The position numbers and the translations under genes are program-made. Source: Brugia malayi (lineage: Eukaryota > Nematoda > Chromadorea > Rhabditida > Onchocercidae). Taken from it: a stretch of 64,000 nucleotides of DNA. The notes below the pieces were generated by a model, which was given only the letters and a program-made list of their open reading frames with translations, ran no database searches and was not told the DNA's origin. The stretch is taken from assembly GCF_000002995.4 (NCBI RefSeq), contig NW_025062476.1:6437001-6501000 (forward strand). The letters are read 5' to 3'. Positions 43,255-54,600 of the stretch are shown piece after piece (the first letter of the stretch is position 1; every line of letters starts with the position of its first letter).

Positions 43255-44470
43255 ATGCAAGTGAGATTTCCTGAGGTGTCCAATAATTCTCATCAAAAGC
43301 TACAAGGTCTTAGAGCACAACTAAGTTTTTTGCCTCGAACTGATGGCTCTTGTGCCTTGGAACAAGGTGCCACTGTAATATGGTGCGGAATCAATGGTCC
43401 TGGTAACGCTTCTTCGAAGCGACTCAGTGAGCGTCTGCTCATTGACATCCTTTATAAGCATGCTTATGGACTAAAGGAATCTGTTAAGGTCTTTTTATGT
43501 TTGTTCAAACTTCACATTATTGTAAACAGAATAAGACTGTTCGGCATATGCTTTCGAAAGATTGCATTGCCAATCCGTCAATATGGATTTCTTTTCCCAA
43601 CTGTGGAGTGGTGATCTGTCAGTTCCTAAGTGCTGAAGTGTTCAATTAAATTTTTGCATAGAATTTCAGCATGTTATCAGCTGTCATATTTTTCCCAGTT
43701 GTTTTATGCCTAATCTTTTATTTAATTTTAATAGTGTGTTAAAATCAGCAGTCCGTTCTTTCTAGATTAATCGATTATTGGGTGCTGCATTGAAACATAC
43801 AATAGATCATGTTCACTATCCGCGTATTGTTCTGAATGTCACCCTGCAGTTATTACAGAAAGGTGGCTGTGAGGTATTATTTCAAATTTCTTGCGAAAAT
43901 GAATTTCTGTTGACTAATGACACCTTCAGAAATACTTATTTAATCAGGTTTATTCATTTTTAACTGTGTTGTGATATGTTGATGTTATTTTAAGGCAGCT
44001 GCAGCTTTAAATGCTGCTTGTTTGGCAGCTCTCGACTTAGGTATTATTATGAATGGGATGTTTTGTGGAGTTACTGTGGCAGTTTCTCAAGGACATCTCA
44101 TTCTGGATCCAGTTTGTGCACAATGCTCTTCTGCCGATACAGTCTATACATTTGCATTTTATTCGAGTGGAGAAGTGAGTTTGTTTTTAGATGGCTAATA
44201 ACGAAATCTTACTATGATTTCATTCCACTCCACGTTTTATTTGCATTACTTTGTGATATGAGCACAACACGTTTCATCCCTATTGAGAGGAATGTGAAGA
44301 AATTGTAAACATAGGAATCGACGAAAACAGTGGCTTGTGATACGGATGGAACATTCGAATACAGTACATTTGAAGCTGCAAGAACACTGGCTAAACGTGC
44401 ATCTGCCGATATTTTCATATTTTACCGAGAAATTTTGCAAAGGAAACTTAGCGTTGATATTTGGAAGTAG
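43255..44470 (+). CDS. EXOSC5: RNA exosome core subunit RRP46 / EXOSC5
   Basis: An RNase PH-fold subunit of the six-member ring of the RNA exosome; the C. elegans orthologue is crn-5. Four exons (43255-43488, 43766-43873, 43995-44174, 44315-44470) give 225 residues, all in phase. Recognised blocks are LRAQLSFLPRTDGSCALEQG, TVIWCGINGPGN, LLGAALKHTIDHVHYPRIVL, LQLLQKGGCEAAAALNAACL, ALDLGIIMNGMFCGVTVAVS, LDPVCAQCSSADTVYTFAF and a C-terminal helix ending FYREILQRKLS, as in the human protein. Exon 3 begins after an AAG acceptor (ends 43994); the nearby CAG would throw the frame into a stop. Confidence 0.95.
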
Positions 44471-46151
44471 GATAATTCTCTTTCACTGATTACTATTCCG
44501 TTTACCTTATTTGATCTTATTAGTGGTTTTGTTCTTTGTTTGAAATTGCTGGATAAAAAAATCACTGTTAAAGAGTTGTGTGGTAGATACTAGAGTAGTG
44601 ACACTAGATGAAATGAAGAGACAATAGTGTCTTATGTGCATAACGACTTTTCAGCATTTATGTTGTGAGCAGTGTTTATTGGATGCCCGTTAGTGAATAA
44701 AAAAGTTTCAGATCGTAATACACCTCCAATTTAAGTTCTCCGGATTTGATTGTTTAACGAAGAAAAGTCTTAAGGATCATACAGGATTTTCGTGTTTCAT
44801 TCTTGGTTATGTCCCAAAATCAATGCCAGTTGTCTCACTTTCAATACTGCCATGCGTTTACTTTCCCTCACTTATATATTTTAACGTAGTAGTGTTATGG
44901 AGTAATAGTGGATCGAATTATAATGCATACTGAACGCTTTGATTTATTCCAACTTTTCCTTGGGAATAATACTTTTCGTGAAACATCTAATCTATCGTCG
45001 AAATAATACAGGAAACAGTTTTTGCTCTTGCTTGAAAGTACAACGTCTGTTTGCGAATGGCCAGAATTTCAGTTTGATTTCTCCCGCCTTGAAAGTGCTA
45101 TATGAAAGATTGTAAGTAAAATATCGCCCGTAATTTTCATTTCCGTAGTTTACGCCGTTTGTCCGCATTTTTTCACACTACTGCACTATCGTTGTAATAC
45201 TTTTATTTTTGGTCATTCACAACAATATTACCTTCAATACTTTTTTCTTCCGCTTTGAGCAGGAAAAAAAAAAAAAAAAAAAAAAAACAAAAAAGTAAAA
45301 GTGAAATGGGACCTAATAGGTCATCCTTTCTCACATATATGTAGTAGGTCATTTCTGTTATAAGAAGGCTTTAGACTGTCTCTGAAATTTCTACCAAAAT
45401 ACTAAGGGGTTATCTTTATGTTTCATCAAAGCGATTGAAGAGTTATTTAAACATTTCGCTTTAGCTATCAGTTTCCTCTACAGCTGATTTACAGTTTCCT
45501 TTTTTACGCCATTATCATAACCATTTATTTATTATGGCTTTTATTACCATGATCAGTCATGATCAATTATATTTGGCTTATCTTTGCAATTTAAAGAGTA
45601 CATTTTTAAGAAATTTAGAATGCTTCATCAAGCGAAGTCGTTATTTGATGAGACGTCCGAGAGATTCAAAAATAGAAAGTCCAAGAAACAAGATCCATAT
45701 TGCTTAAGCACGTAACACCATATTCTTATCATGCCGCTCCATCACTATGAACCGTTAAGAATCAATCGTTAAAAATCAAAGTAACTACATAACGAAAGTG
45801 TTTTTTGGTGTAGTGATGTCGAAAAGGCAAATTGCAAGTGAAAAACGAAATTGAATTTGGCCATATCGAATTGTGCATACCTTTCTGCCCTTCTTCGCTG
45901 ACACTTCTTTTTAAATTGCTTTCTAGACTGATACCATTGCTCACATGAACACATTTCACGAGCTTCATTTATTTGATGAGCTTAAAGAGCTTAACTTTGT
46001 TCTATGGTCTCATAGTTTCTGTAAGTTTTGATTTGAATAATTTAGATCCCAGCAAGGGCTGGCAGTACATAAGTTATTGAAGAATATACTCATCGTTATT
46101 TACCATTTTGCATTATTGGTGACAAGGTGTTCGAATAACCCAGTTACACAA
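44471..46151. other. Intergenic, no gene recognised
   Basis: AT-rich sequence of 1.7 kb with a poly(A) tract at about 45264-45288. A Lys/Arg-rich minus-strand open frame at 45762-45968 has no supporting splice structure. Confidence 0.45.
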
Positions 46152-47076
46152 ATGGGTTGTCAATCTAGTAAGCAAGGCGAGCATACAAAGATAGGAAAAT
46201 CGAAACTTGATGCAAATGAAAATGCAAATGCAAGTTCAGTTGTCCGTCTGCCATTAATTCTGGTTTTCGGAAATGGACAAATGATATTCTAACGAAACCT
46301 AAGAAAAAATTTTCATTGAGAAGCGACTATTGAATTCTGTAATTGAAAAAGAAAATTTAAACGAAAACTGATTTGAAAATTAAAAGCGTTATTTTCTCCA
46401 GAAAAAGAAAAAAAAAATAAAAATGGATGAGAAGTTGGCTAAAAAGTTTCTAGAATGGTTTCCAGGTAGCAAGCCAACCAGCAATAGAAAAATTGCCGTT
46501 GGAACAAAGTAATAAAGAAGTACATGCAGAAAGGTAAGTTATCCAACTATTTACCTTTTGTTTTTACGCGTCTATCTGGTACTAAATAGTTGACATATAT
46601 TTTACTCAAGTAGCTTATGTTGTCCTTCCTGAGCGAAAGTTAGTTGTTTAATAGAGTAACGTTTTCGACCGAGGAACTGAATGATGAAATGGGAAACAGC
46701 GCGCTGGAACCGGAAGCCAATTACAGTGCTGCTCTGAAAGTCAAGACAACTGTATCACGGAGTATGGAGCCAAATGAGGAAGCTATTAGTAACTGGAAGC
46801 AATCGAGAAGGAACAAACTTCATAAGCACAGTTTACAACGAAGTCCTGGCAGTAGTAAAGGTAAGGAGAATACTATATAAAGTAATTCGTTATTACCAAT
46901 ATTAACAATTAAGCAATATATTTTAAGCTGGAAATATTTCAGGGCATAAGCATTTAGACGAAAAATTGAACAGGAAATATATGACGAACAAAGGTAGACA
47001 GTTACAAATTCGGACGTTAGTCTCTTCTCATCATAATTCCAAATCATTTGATCTAGCAAGTTGGCAAGTCAACTAG
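46152..47076 (+). CDS. Small predicted acylated protein, unrecognised family
   Basis: I do not recognise this gene. Four exons (46152-46238, 46466-46533, 46655-46860, 46943-47076) join in phase to 164 residues. The N-terminus MGCQSSKQGEHTKIGKSK has Gly2, Cys3 and a Ser at position 6, the pattern of N-myristoylated and palmitoylated proteins, so membrane attachment is inferred. The rest is polar and probably disordered: an acidic stretch (STEELNDEMGNSALEPEANY), then a basic one (NWKQSRRNKLHKHSLQRSPG), and a tail ending SFDLASWQVN. Donors GTTGTC, GTAAGT and GTAAGG and acceptors TTCCAG, AATAG and TTTCAG are all acceptable. A second set of phase-compatible exons downstream could give a different C-terminus ending near 47532. 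It is divergently placed from the RRM gene's last exon. Confidence 0.6.
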
Positions 47077-47884
47077 GAAGAGCTGTCGAGAAAAATGATT
47101 GTAAACAATAAGTCTCTCCACCACCTTTTTTTTCACCTCCACTTTTTTGTTTGTTCCCTATTGAATTACTGTCACTTTTTAAAAAATATTTCAACAATTC
47201 TTGCTTTGCTTTTCTAATGCCCCAAAACTGGCAGGTAAATTGTGACCATCAGCGTGAGCCGAAACCTAGAGTTGAATTAAAAATGACTTTTCTTAGGTGA
47301 CGAAAAAAGCTCGTCAATAAATCTACATTTATATTTTTCACATTTTTATATACTTCACTATATGAAGTACCTCTTAAAGCATTAAAACTATGGAGTAACG
47401 TGGAAATATTGGAATTGTAGGAAGACAAAACGGAGCCGAGGAAATCCGGAAGATGACACACTATATGAAGTACCTCTTAAAATGCCGGAATTCGACTTGG
47501 TACCATCTCAGTCAGAAGATAATGTGGCGTAATGATATTTTGGTGTAATAGCAGTATTTCTGCATACATGGACTTTTGACAAATTTCATACCATCATGTA
47601 TTGTAAATCTGATAAAACGTTGCTGTGATACCGTGCATAACTCTGACGAAACAAAAGTGAAAGCAATATATGCAGATATCACGATGGTAACTTTTCATGT
47701 TTTCAGTTTTTTTCTCCATCTCAGCCTTTTAAATATATTTTATAGCAGAGATGTGGGTGAGATGATAGATAATATAAGATAACATAATTTAACATTTGCA
47801 TTATATAGTGAGAATTGCACCACTGAAATAAATAATTGTAAATACTTCTATGTCACGAAAAATCCTGTTCTTATAACACTTGCG
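47077..47884. other. Convergent flank with possible alternative 3' exons
   Basis: Contains two exon-like stretches on the plus strand. One is 47297-47313, after CTTAG. The other is 47421-47532, after TTGTAG, acidic and closed by TAA. They could form another 3' end of the small acylated-protein gene. A 23-bp direct repeat (47356-47378 and 47459-47481) overlaps the second. Confidence 0.35.
47356..47481. repeat. Perfect 23-bp direct repeat
   Basis: CACTATATGAAGTACCTCTT plus AAA occurs at 47356-47378 and again at 47459-47481, 103 bp apart. The second copy lies within an exon-like open stretch. No terminal inverted repeats were seen. Confidence 0.9.
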
Positions 47885-50840
47885 TTATTCTGGTAAATGT
47901 AACAATTTTTGCGCGAGTGCTCGTCTGTGACTTTCGTCACTCACTAAGAATAACGTTTCTCCAAGTATGCTTATATGAGGCGATAATTTTGCTACCTGCA
48001 AAGAATAGGTAAATGCAGAAATTGATTTTTTACTTTTTATTTTTAGAGTTTTTTTACTTATTAGTTCTTAAAGCTGATAATAGAAATGTAAGTAATGGAG
48101 TAAAAACTGAAAACTAATAAGTAATGGACTTATTAGTTTTGTAAATTCAATCGTCAAAATTCAACCGCATAAAAAATAATAGAAAGTGTTCTTACCAGGT
48201 CCATCAGTTCTACAGAATTTTGTGGCCACTCTGCGCTTGATGGAAGAAGCGTTGTTAGGATTCGCCATGGTAAGTCCACTTGTACTTGTTGCGCGCCGAA
48301 ATGACGCAAAAGAGCACAGGAATAATCCACCAGGTGATACTTGGTGTAAATTATTGTAGGTGCAACGGGTTCCCATGTCTCCACATATATCCTTGGGTAC
48401 GACTGCAATATTCACCTGATAGCGTTTTAAGATTCAAACGTCGTATTCTTTTTTGTAGAAAAAATTCCTTTCATTTACTAGTTTTCAAGCAAACAAAAAT
48501 CAAAACAAGTAGCTTTAAATTGAAGTCATACCTCGACTGTAACTTTGCTTAGCACAGCACTTTGACTTTGGTGGCCCAAACTAAGGTATCTTCCGGTCAA
48601 ACGAACCTGAAATGGAGGTTCTGAATTTCTAGAAATTTAGTCTAGCAGAAAAGAGTATAAACCTGTGGAGCACACATGCGGAATAAGCCAACAGGCCATT
48701 GTTTTAGCATAGCTTCGATAAGCGCTGATCCACGAGTCATAATCTGTGTGATGCACGGATCATCAATACAAATACCCGGGTTATCCTTTCCTGCATTTTC
48801 CAGCAGTCTCATTAAATCACTAAAATTATATATGAAATTAATCCGAGGATGTAATTGAAGCACACTTGGAATCAAATTAAAAATTAAATTGATTTATTGA
48901 CCATGGTATTATCTCGCTTTGATACTTTCCCGCTATGTTAGTATATTCCATTTTATTTTAAACCATATTTTACCATATTATATTCTTTTCAGCCTCTCCT
49001 ATTCTCGACAGATCCGATTATAATGCAATGGGATGAGTTTTAATTATAACCTTTTATTAGTAAATTAAAAGTGACATTATGGATTCTTTTACAATCCTGA
49101 ACTATTCCTCTTCGTCGATATGAAAGCATGCTGTCATCTTAATGCCTTTCTGTTAATATAGTCGAATAATACATTTATTGTTTTACCCTTAAGTTTAGGT
49201 GATAGCGTTTGGCATGACATACTTTTTGAATAATTCAACTTGGGCAAATTCGGTAGCATCCCATATGTTTTTGTTGATATTAGAAACAATATTTGTATCC
49301 GATAGATATTCCACTTTGGGTTCTAATTCCAATTTGGTAGGCTGCTTATCTAATTCAAAGGCCTGGATCAAATAGAAAAAAGAACTATTTTTATGTGTAC
49401 TTTAAACATGCTATTCCTAGCATAATAAGCTTTACCTTGCAGTTAAGGTAATCCTCATAACGAACGGACAAGAATCGGTTTCGAAAACGGTAGCCGTCAA
49501 AGGCCCGAAGAACTTGCAGTGCGTCTTCGTAGCGATAGAAACGGACACGCCTTAAAAAAGCTGTCATTTTCTCTTGAAAATTTAGTTTTAGAATAAGTGT
49601 ACATCAGATGAAAGGAACTTCTAACTTTTTGAATATTGAGTCAAACTTTTGCATATTTCCCTAATACATACGAACATTAGAGGTTTGCAAGATCAAGATT
49701 TAACGGAAATTAGAACAAAGAGAACCAACCAACGCCGATTGCTGATCGCAATATCGAATATAGCAATATTTTTTCCGCATTCGCTTTCGATAAGGGATCG
49801 AATAATCTAAATCTAGTGAGGGTAAGAACTAAAAGAGAAAGAAAAGTACTTGTTTTGTCTCTTGTTTCAACTTTCTGGCTTTAGCACTAACAAATTGGTA
49901 GTTACTTCTAAAAGGGATGGTTCTAAGTTTATTTTAAAATTAGAATTACCTGCTGGGAAGCAGGGCCGATCCGTGGTACATTTAGAAATATAAGTTGAGC
50001 GCGAATGAGTTTTTCGCTTGTTAGCATCTCTGATACAGTTGGCGCATTCTAGAAGGAACAGAGTAAGAATCTAGGAGGAATTAGGACAGTTTTTGAAGTA
50101 ACATTATCTGGAAGTAACATTATTAAGTAACATTATTCGTAACATTATTAAGTAACATTATAACATTATTAAGAAGTAACATTATTCCTCACTACTGAAC
50201 TTGCTTATTGAGAAAAACTCGAAACTTAGAAGTACATGGAAGCGATCGTTTATTTGCGATCTCAGTACTGGATCGTCGTATACTCGGCCCCAGAAATCCC
50301 ACCCTGATTCACTACTATCAATATCGCTGCTTGTTCCTTTATCCGCTGAGCAATCATCAAATTTTGACAGTATCTGCTAAGGTTGAAAAAAGTTCAAATT
50401 TTTTAAAAAAGTTCAACTCAAGTCAGTTTATTCACTCCTATTACTTATAAAGCAAAGGTTGTAATCGACAATTCCATAGACTTGTTGGAAATTTTATCAC
50501 TTATGTTGCTGTTTATTGATGAAAGTAATAATTGCTTTCTACAAGGGTATAAGTTCATTTTAGTGAATAATATTCGCTTATTTGATAAGGAGCCTTTTGT
50601 TTGAAAGTTCTTTTCTCGTATGATCAAAAACATTCGGAAGTTTATCCTAACCTTGTTCATGTTGAGCATATTTTTAACAGTAACCGAGAATGGCCTCCCA
50701 TTGCCATTGCTAGCGCTACAAGCACCGCGAAATCTCAATCTAACAGGAGCGGAAAATAGTGCATTCGTGAATAGTTCGTTACCAATACTACTACTCATTA
50801 ATTGCAAATTGAATAGACCATGTGATCTGAGGTATCTCAT
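47885..50840 (-). CDS. RRM-like RNA-binding protein, family not recognised
   Basis: Ten exons, 50652-50840, 50236-50373, 49950-50048, 49730-49806, 49436-49550, 49223-49362, 48663-48819, 48532-48606, 48196-48402 and 47885-47995, join in phase to 435 residues. The sum, every junction and the absence of stops support the model strongly. Residues about 125-205 look like one RRM: RNP2-like LIFLNVPRI, then helix IIRSLIESECG, RNP1-like RVRFYRYEDALQVLRAFDGY, and closing FLSVRYEDYL. The N-terminus is Ser/Arg-rich, then acidic (DIDSSESGWDFWGRVYDD). The C-terminal half (DLMRLLENAGKDNPGICIDD, ETWEPVAPTIIYTKYHLVDY, LGETLFLVSDESHRRALAQK) looks folded and helical but matches no family I can name. One acceptor (49551) is AAG. 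RNA binding is inferred from the RRM pattern only. Confidence 0.8.
48110..48140. repeat. Perfect 12-bp inverted repeat in an intron
   Basis: AAAACTAATAAG (48110-48121) and its exact complement (48129-48140) flank a 7-nt loop in the last intron of the RRM-like gene. Confidence 0.9.
50096..50187. repeat. Short tandem repeat, AAGTAACATTATT type
   Basis: About seven imperfect copies of a 10-13-bp unit (AAGTAACATTATT and shortened TAACATTATT) in the intron between exons 2 and 3 of the RRM-like gene. Confidence 0.85.
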
Positions 50841-51686
50841 TAGTTCAACTTCACCTTTTCAAAAAACTTCATTTATTTACTCTAAGAATTTCTCAGACCT
50901 TGTCCAAATTTTTATCTCGAATCAAAAGTGGGAACAAAGTTTATCTGAGTGTGGAGATTAGTCTAAAAAAACTCAATTCCAGTGATTAGTTCTTTCCACG
51001 GTTTTTGAACAAATTTTTGCAGAACAATGTATCTAAGAAGAAATGAAACAAATAGGTTGAAAACTTCTACAAGTATCAATAAATGAACCTGTCGAATTAA
51101 CAGAACGTGAATAATAGCACTATTAAAAATAACAGTCGGAAAAACCTAAAATGAGAAGAGGCTGAGCTCAGGTATAGGGTTGACAGTTATAAGTTTGCAA
51201 ATGCTTCCTTATATAATGAAAACTGCACGCGTGACCGCACGATAAAATGAAAACTAACAGCAATGAGAGCTTGCTAAGTTCTGAAAACTTTTGTACCTTG
51301 GTACTATTCAACCTTACTTCAAAATTTCTTTAATTTTTTCAGTTTACACGATGTGATGACCTCACTTTTCGTCCCTTTAGTTGCAATATGCAGACTAAAT
51401 GAAAACCACGTATAATGGGTGGTTGAATTTGAAGAATGGCTTATACAGAAACTTTGATTTTATCCTTCGTAGAAATGATTTTAAAAATGAATTTATCGCA
51501 ACTTCAAAAATTTAAGTAAAAAATTGACAACACCATTTAAACGCAATCTACAAGAGTTGAAATAGCTACAGTAAATGAATCACACATCCCGAATCTCTCT
51601 TTAGTATCATTTGTTCATCATCAGCTCATCTGAGAACATACAACTAGGTTTTCAAAGAAAGATTCATGTCCCGTTCGACATTCTTT
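50841..51686. other. Intergenic between the RRM-like gene and mut-7
   Basis: RRM gene 5' flank and mut-7 3' flank on the same strand. No exon or RNA gene was recognised. Confidence 0.45.
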
Positions 51687-54600
51687 TTATCTCTCTTCGG
51701 CCAAAAGAGGCTCAACAAACACATTATAATTAACGATATGACAACCATCCCAATATACTGTTCCACAAACACCACAGACATAAAAAGACCTAAAATAATA
51801 TAAAACTTTCAAATGACTCTGAATTACGCTCCAAAATTTAAAATTCTGAAAAAGATGTCAGTACACAAATTCAAAGCCGAGTTCCTAAATAAATTCAGCA
51901 AAATCTCAGATGACATGAAATTTTATATACTGATTTAAAAATCAACTAGTACGCAGTACACAAATCAGGAAAAAGTGTCAACCTGCTTTTTTTTTGCAAA
52001 GCTTGCAAAGGTACTTTCTCTATTTTAACTTCAACTGGCATATCACAACCGAGAGCAGCAACTAGACGATTCCTGAAAACATATTAAACAAAACAAACAC
52101 AGTTATGGAAATGCATTTAATGAATGTACTTACTCGATGTCTAAGACACCATTATGACAATGTGCAACTATCCATGAATGATCACTTTCACTGACTTCGA
52201 GATTACATTCGTATCCAGAATATATTTTCGCGTCAGCCTGAAAGTGCAAGACAACAAAGGACAATGACTAACTCTTAAACTGCTTTCGAGCGCATGTCAC
52301 GCAAGTAAAAATTCAAAAAATCATGTCTCAAGTGCACTATCAGGGTATCAAGTGTAAGCACTTCTCGCATTTTTCCACTGTATTTTGCAGCATCGCAAAC
52401 TTCGCCGCTAAATGGATTTGAAGCGACAACATTTGCCTGATACATTGCTTCTAGCACGGGAGATGGAGCGACCACGAAGGAATTCGAATTACATTTCTAA
52501 AAAAAAAAAAGAATTTGATAACCAAATAATTATGAAAACGATATTCATAGATTGAAATTCCATATAACAATACCAAAAAAATAAAAAAAACGTGAGACTC
52601 ACCTTAAATCTGTTTAATAATAACAGATTTAAATATAAGGATTCAAAATACCAAAACTTCCTACCTCTTCAAACATAAATTTGTGCTATAGCACTTCACA
52701 AAATGCATTACAAAAACTCGAAACCAGTATATTTGAATGTCTTTCTTACTGAATTTGTTAAAAACAGATAACTTACCATGCAGCGTGAAAAAATATCATC
52801 TTTGGATAAATACATATTGAACTGTCTTAAGATGAATTCGATCTGCTTAATTATGCTTACATTTTGTGCGGTTGGAATAGACAATACACGATGTGTTCCT
52901 CTCAACAACCGATGTCTTCGAAGCTAAACTCATAAATATATATTACTTTTGAGGGCGAAAAGAAGATACTTTAAAGAAATGAAAACTTCACTCCAAAAAA
53001 AAAACTATTTATATACTTCCATGACTTAGCATTTTTTCCCCCCTATTATCTGAAAGATGATTATTATTTCATGTTTGTATATCAAGAAATATGTGATTTC
53101 GTTTTTTCATTTTCTTCTAACCGAAGAAAATTTCTAATCTCCATTTGGAAAATTAATTGGAATACGAGGAACTTTTTTTTGAATTGAATTTATAATACTG
53201 TTTATAGAACCACTCATAGCTAAGATAGCACTCAATATAGCGTTCAACCTGCAGTAAAAAAAAAAGTGTACTTCATCTACCGCCTTTCCACACGTTATTA
53301 TATACCGACTTGGGTCTCTTTCTGCGCATTCAATCAAGTAACTCCGTGTTTCTGCTAATAACGTGTCAATGCCGCATCTAGAATGCAAGTGTTCAATCGA
53401 TTTAATGTTGAGACAATCGACTTAATTTCAATCAAATAAATACAAGCAGTAAGTACTACCTTCTGAGATGCTTGCCCAAACCAAGTATCATTGAATCGAC
53501 AATAACCTTCAAATCTTTTGGTTTCCTTTTCACTTGTGCATTACTTAGGTCAGAATTTACACGCTGAAAGCGAGACTAAACAGGAAACAGTTTCGATATC
53601 CGATAAAACAATAATGCTGTGTATAACAAATTTTACAGATATCATAATGGTTAGATTAAATAAAAACCTCCAAAATATAGCAGCCTTTTTATTTAAAAAA
53701 AAAAAAAAAAAAAACAACAATTAGTAGTAAGAAATTTAGACGGAAAAGCAGTCAAGAGGAAACTTCAATCATTTGTTCAAATTCTTTTTCATCAAATTTG
53801 GTTCCTTTCTTTTTGGTCCTCTTCTCGATTTTATTCTCTTTGGACTTTATTTGAGCAATATCACATTCCTTCCAGTGCTTAGTCCAATCCATATTGTAAT
53901 CTCTACAATTCTGTTAGTCCAAAACAGTACTTGATTCACAAATCGTGAAAGAAACCCGAAAAAAAAGAAGTACCTTTCAGCTCTTATCTTTAACTTATTA
54001 TAAAGATTCAATAAACAGTAACCATCCATAGCTGCATACTTCATCTGCTCACGGCGAAGAGGGCGCATAGCCCAATTACCTATCTAAACAATTTTTTGAC
54101 ATCTATGGACTTGAGAAAGATGATAAGAATATTCCGCTTGTTTTTACTACTTTAAAAAATAAGGATACCTGCTCTGTTTTATCCAGAGCCTGACCAAGTA
54201 CTTTCCGACATAAATCAGTTAGTCGAAAATGCACTGTTTCATCAGAAACAATATCCAACAAATTTTCAGTTTCGCTTGATAATGGAAGGTTAACTGAAAA
54301 AAAAAAAAAAAAAAAAACTGCGAAATTTTATTTCTGATATAAAGAATATTTATATATTGCTTTGCAAAATCTACATAGCCAAATCTATAGAGAACTATTC
54401 CGATCGACAAAATCTAAAAATACAAATCAACAGTAATAAGTGTCATACTTGAATCGCTAAAGTCGAGAAATGCTGGATTCGAAGCCAGAAGCTGAAATTA
54501 CCATTAATAATAATTCGAAACAAAATTAAAAAAGTTATGAATATGAGACATGTATGTTGAAAAGAGAAACATACGCTTTTCACCAGTTTCAATATACAAA

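Noticed and set aside
45264..45288. Poly(A) tract as a sign of a retroposed gene.
   Set aside because: No coding remnant or target-site duplication flanks it; similar A runs occur across the window.
45762..45968. A basic minus-strand frame (QSRKQFKKKCQRRRAERYAQ) upstream of the small acylated-protein gene.
   Set aside because: Two overlapping frames are equally open, no acceptor or donor in phase was found, and no family was recognised.
48161..48415. The alternative frame after VTVE in the RRM-like gene, beginning NIAVVPKDICGDMG.
   Set aside because: The acceptor at TTGCAG (exon from 48402) gives the other frame, which continues in phase through donor 48196 to the final exon and reads as ordinary protein; the rejected frame does not.
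51644..51780. A hydrophobic C-terminal segment (VVFVEQYIGMVVISLIIMCL) that would make mut-7 a tail-anchored membrane protein.
   Set aside because: It is out of frame. The preceding donor leaves two bases, and the correct phase reads FYVCGVCGTVYWDGCH, the second half of the Mut7-C zinc ribbon.
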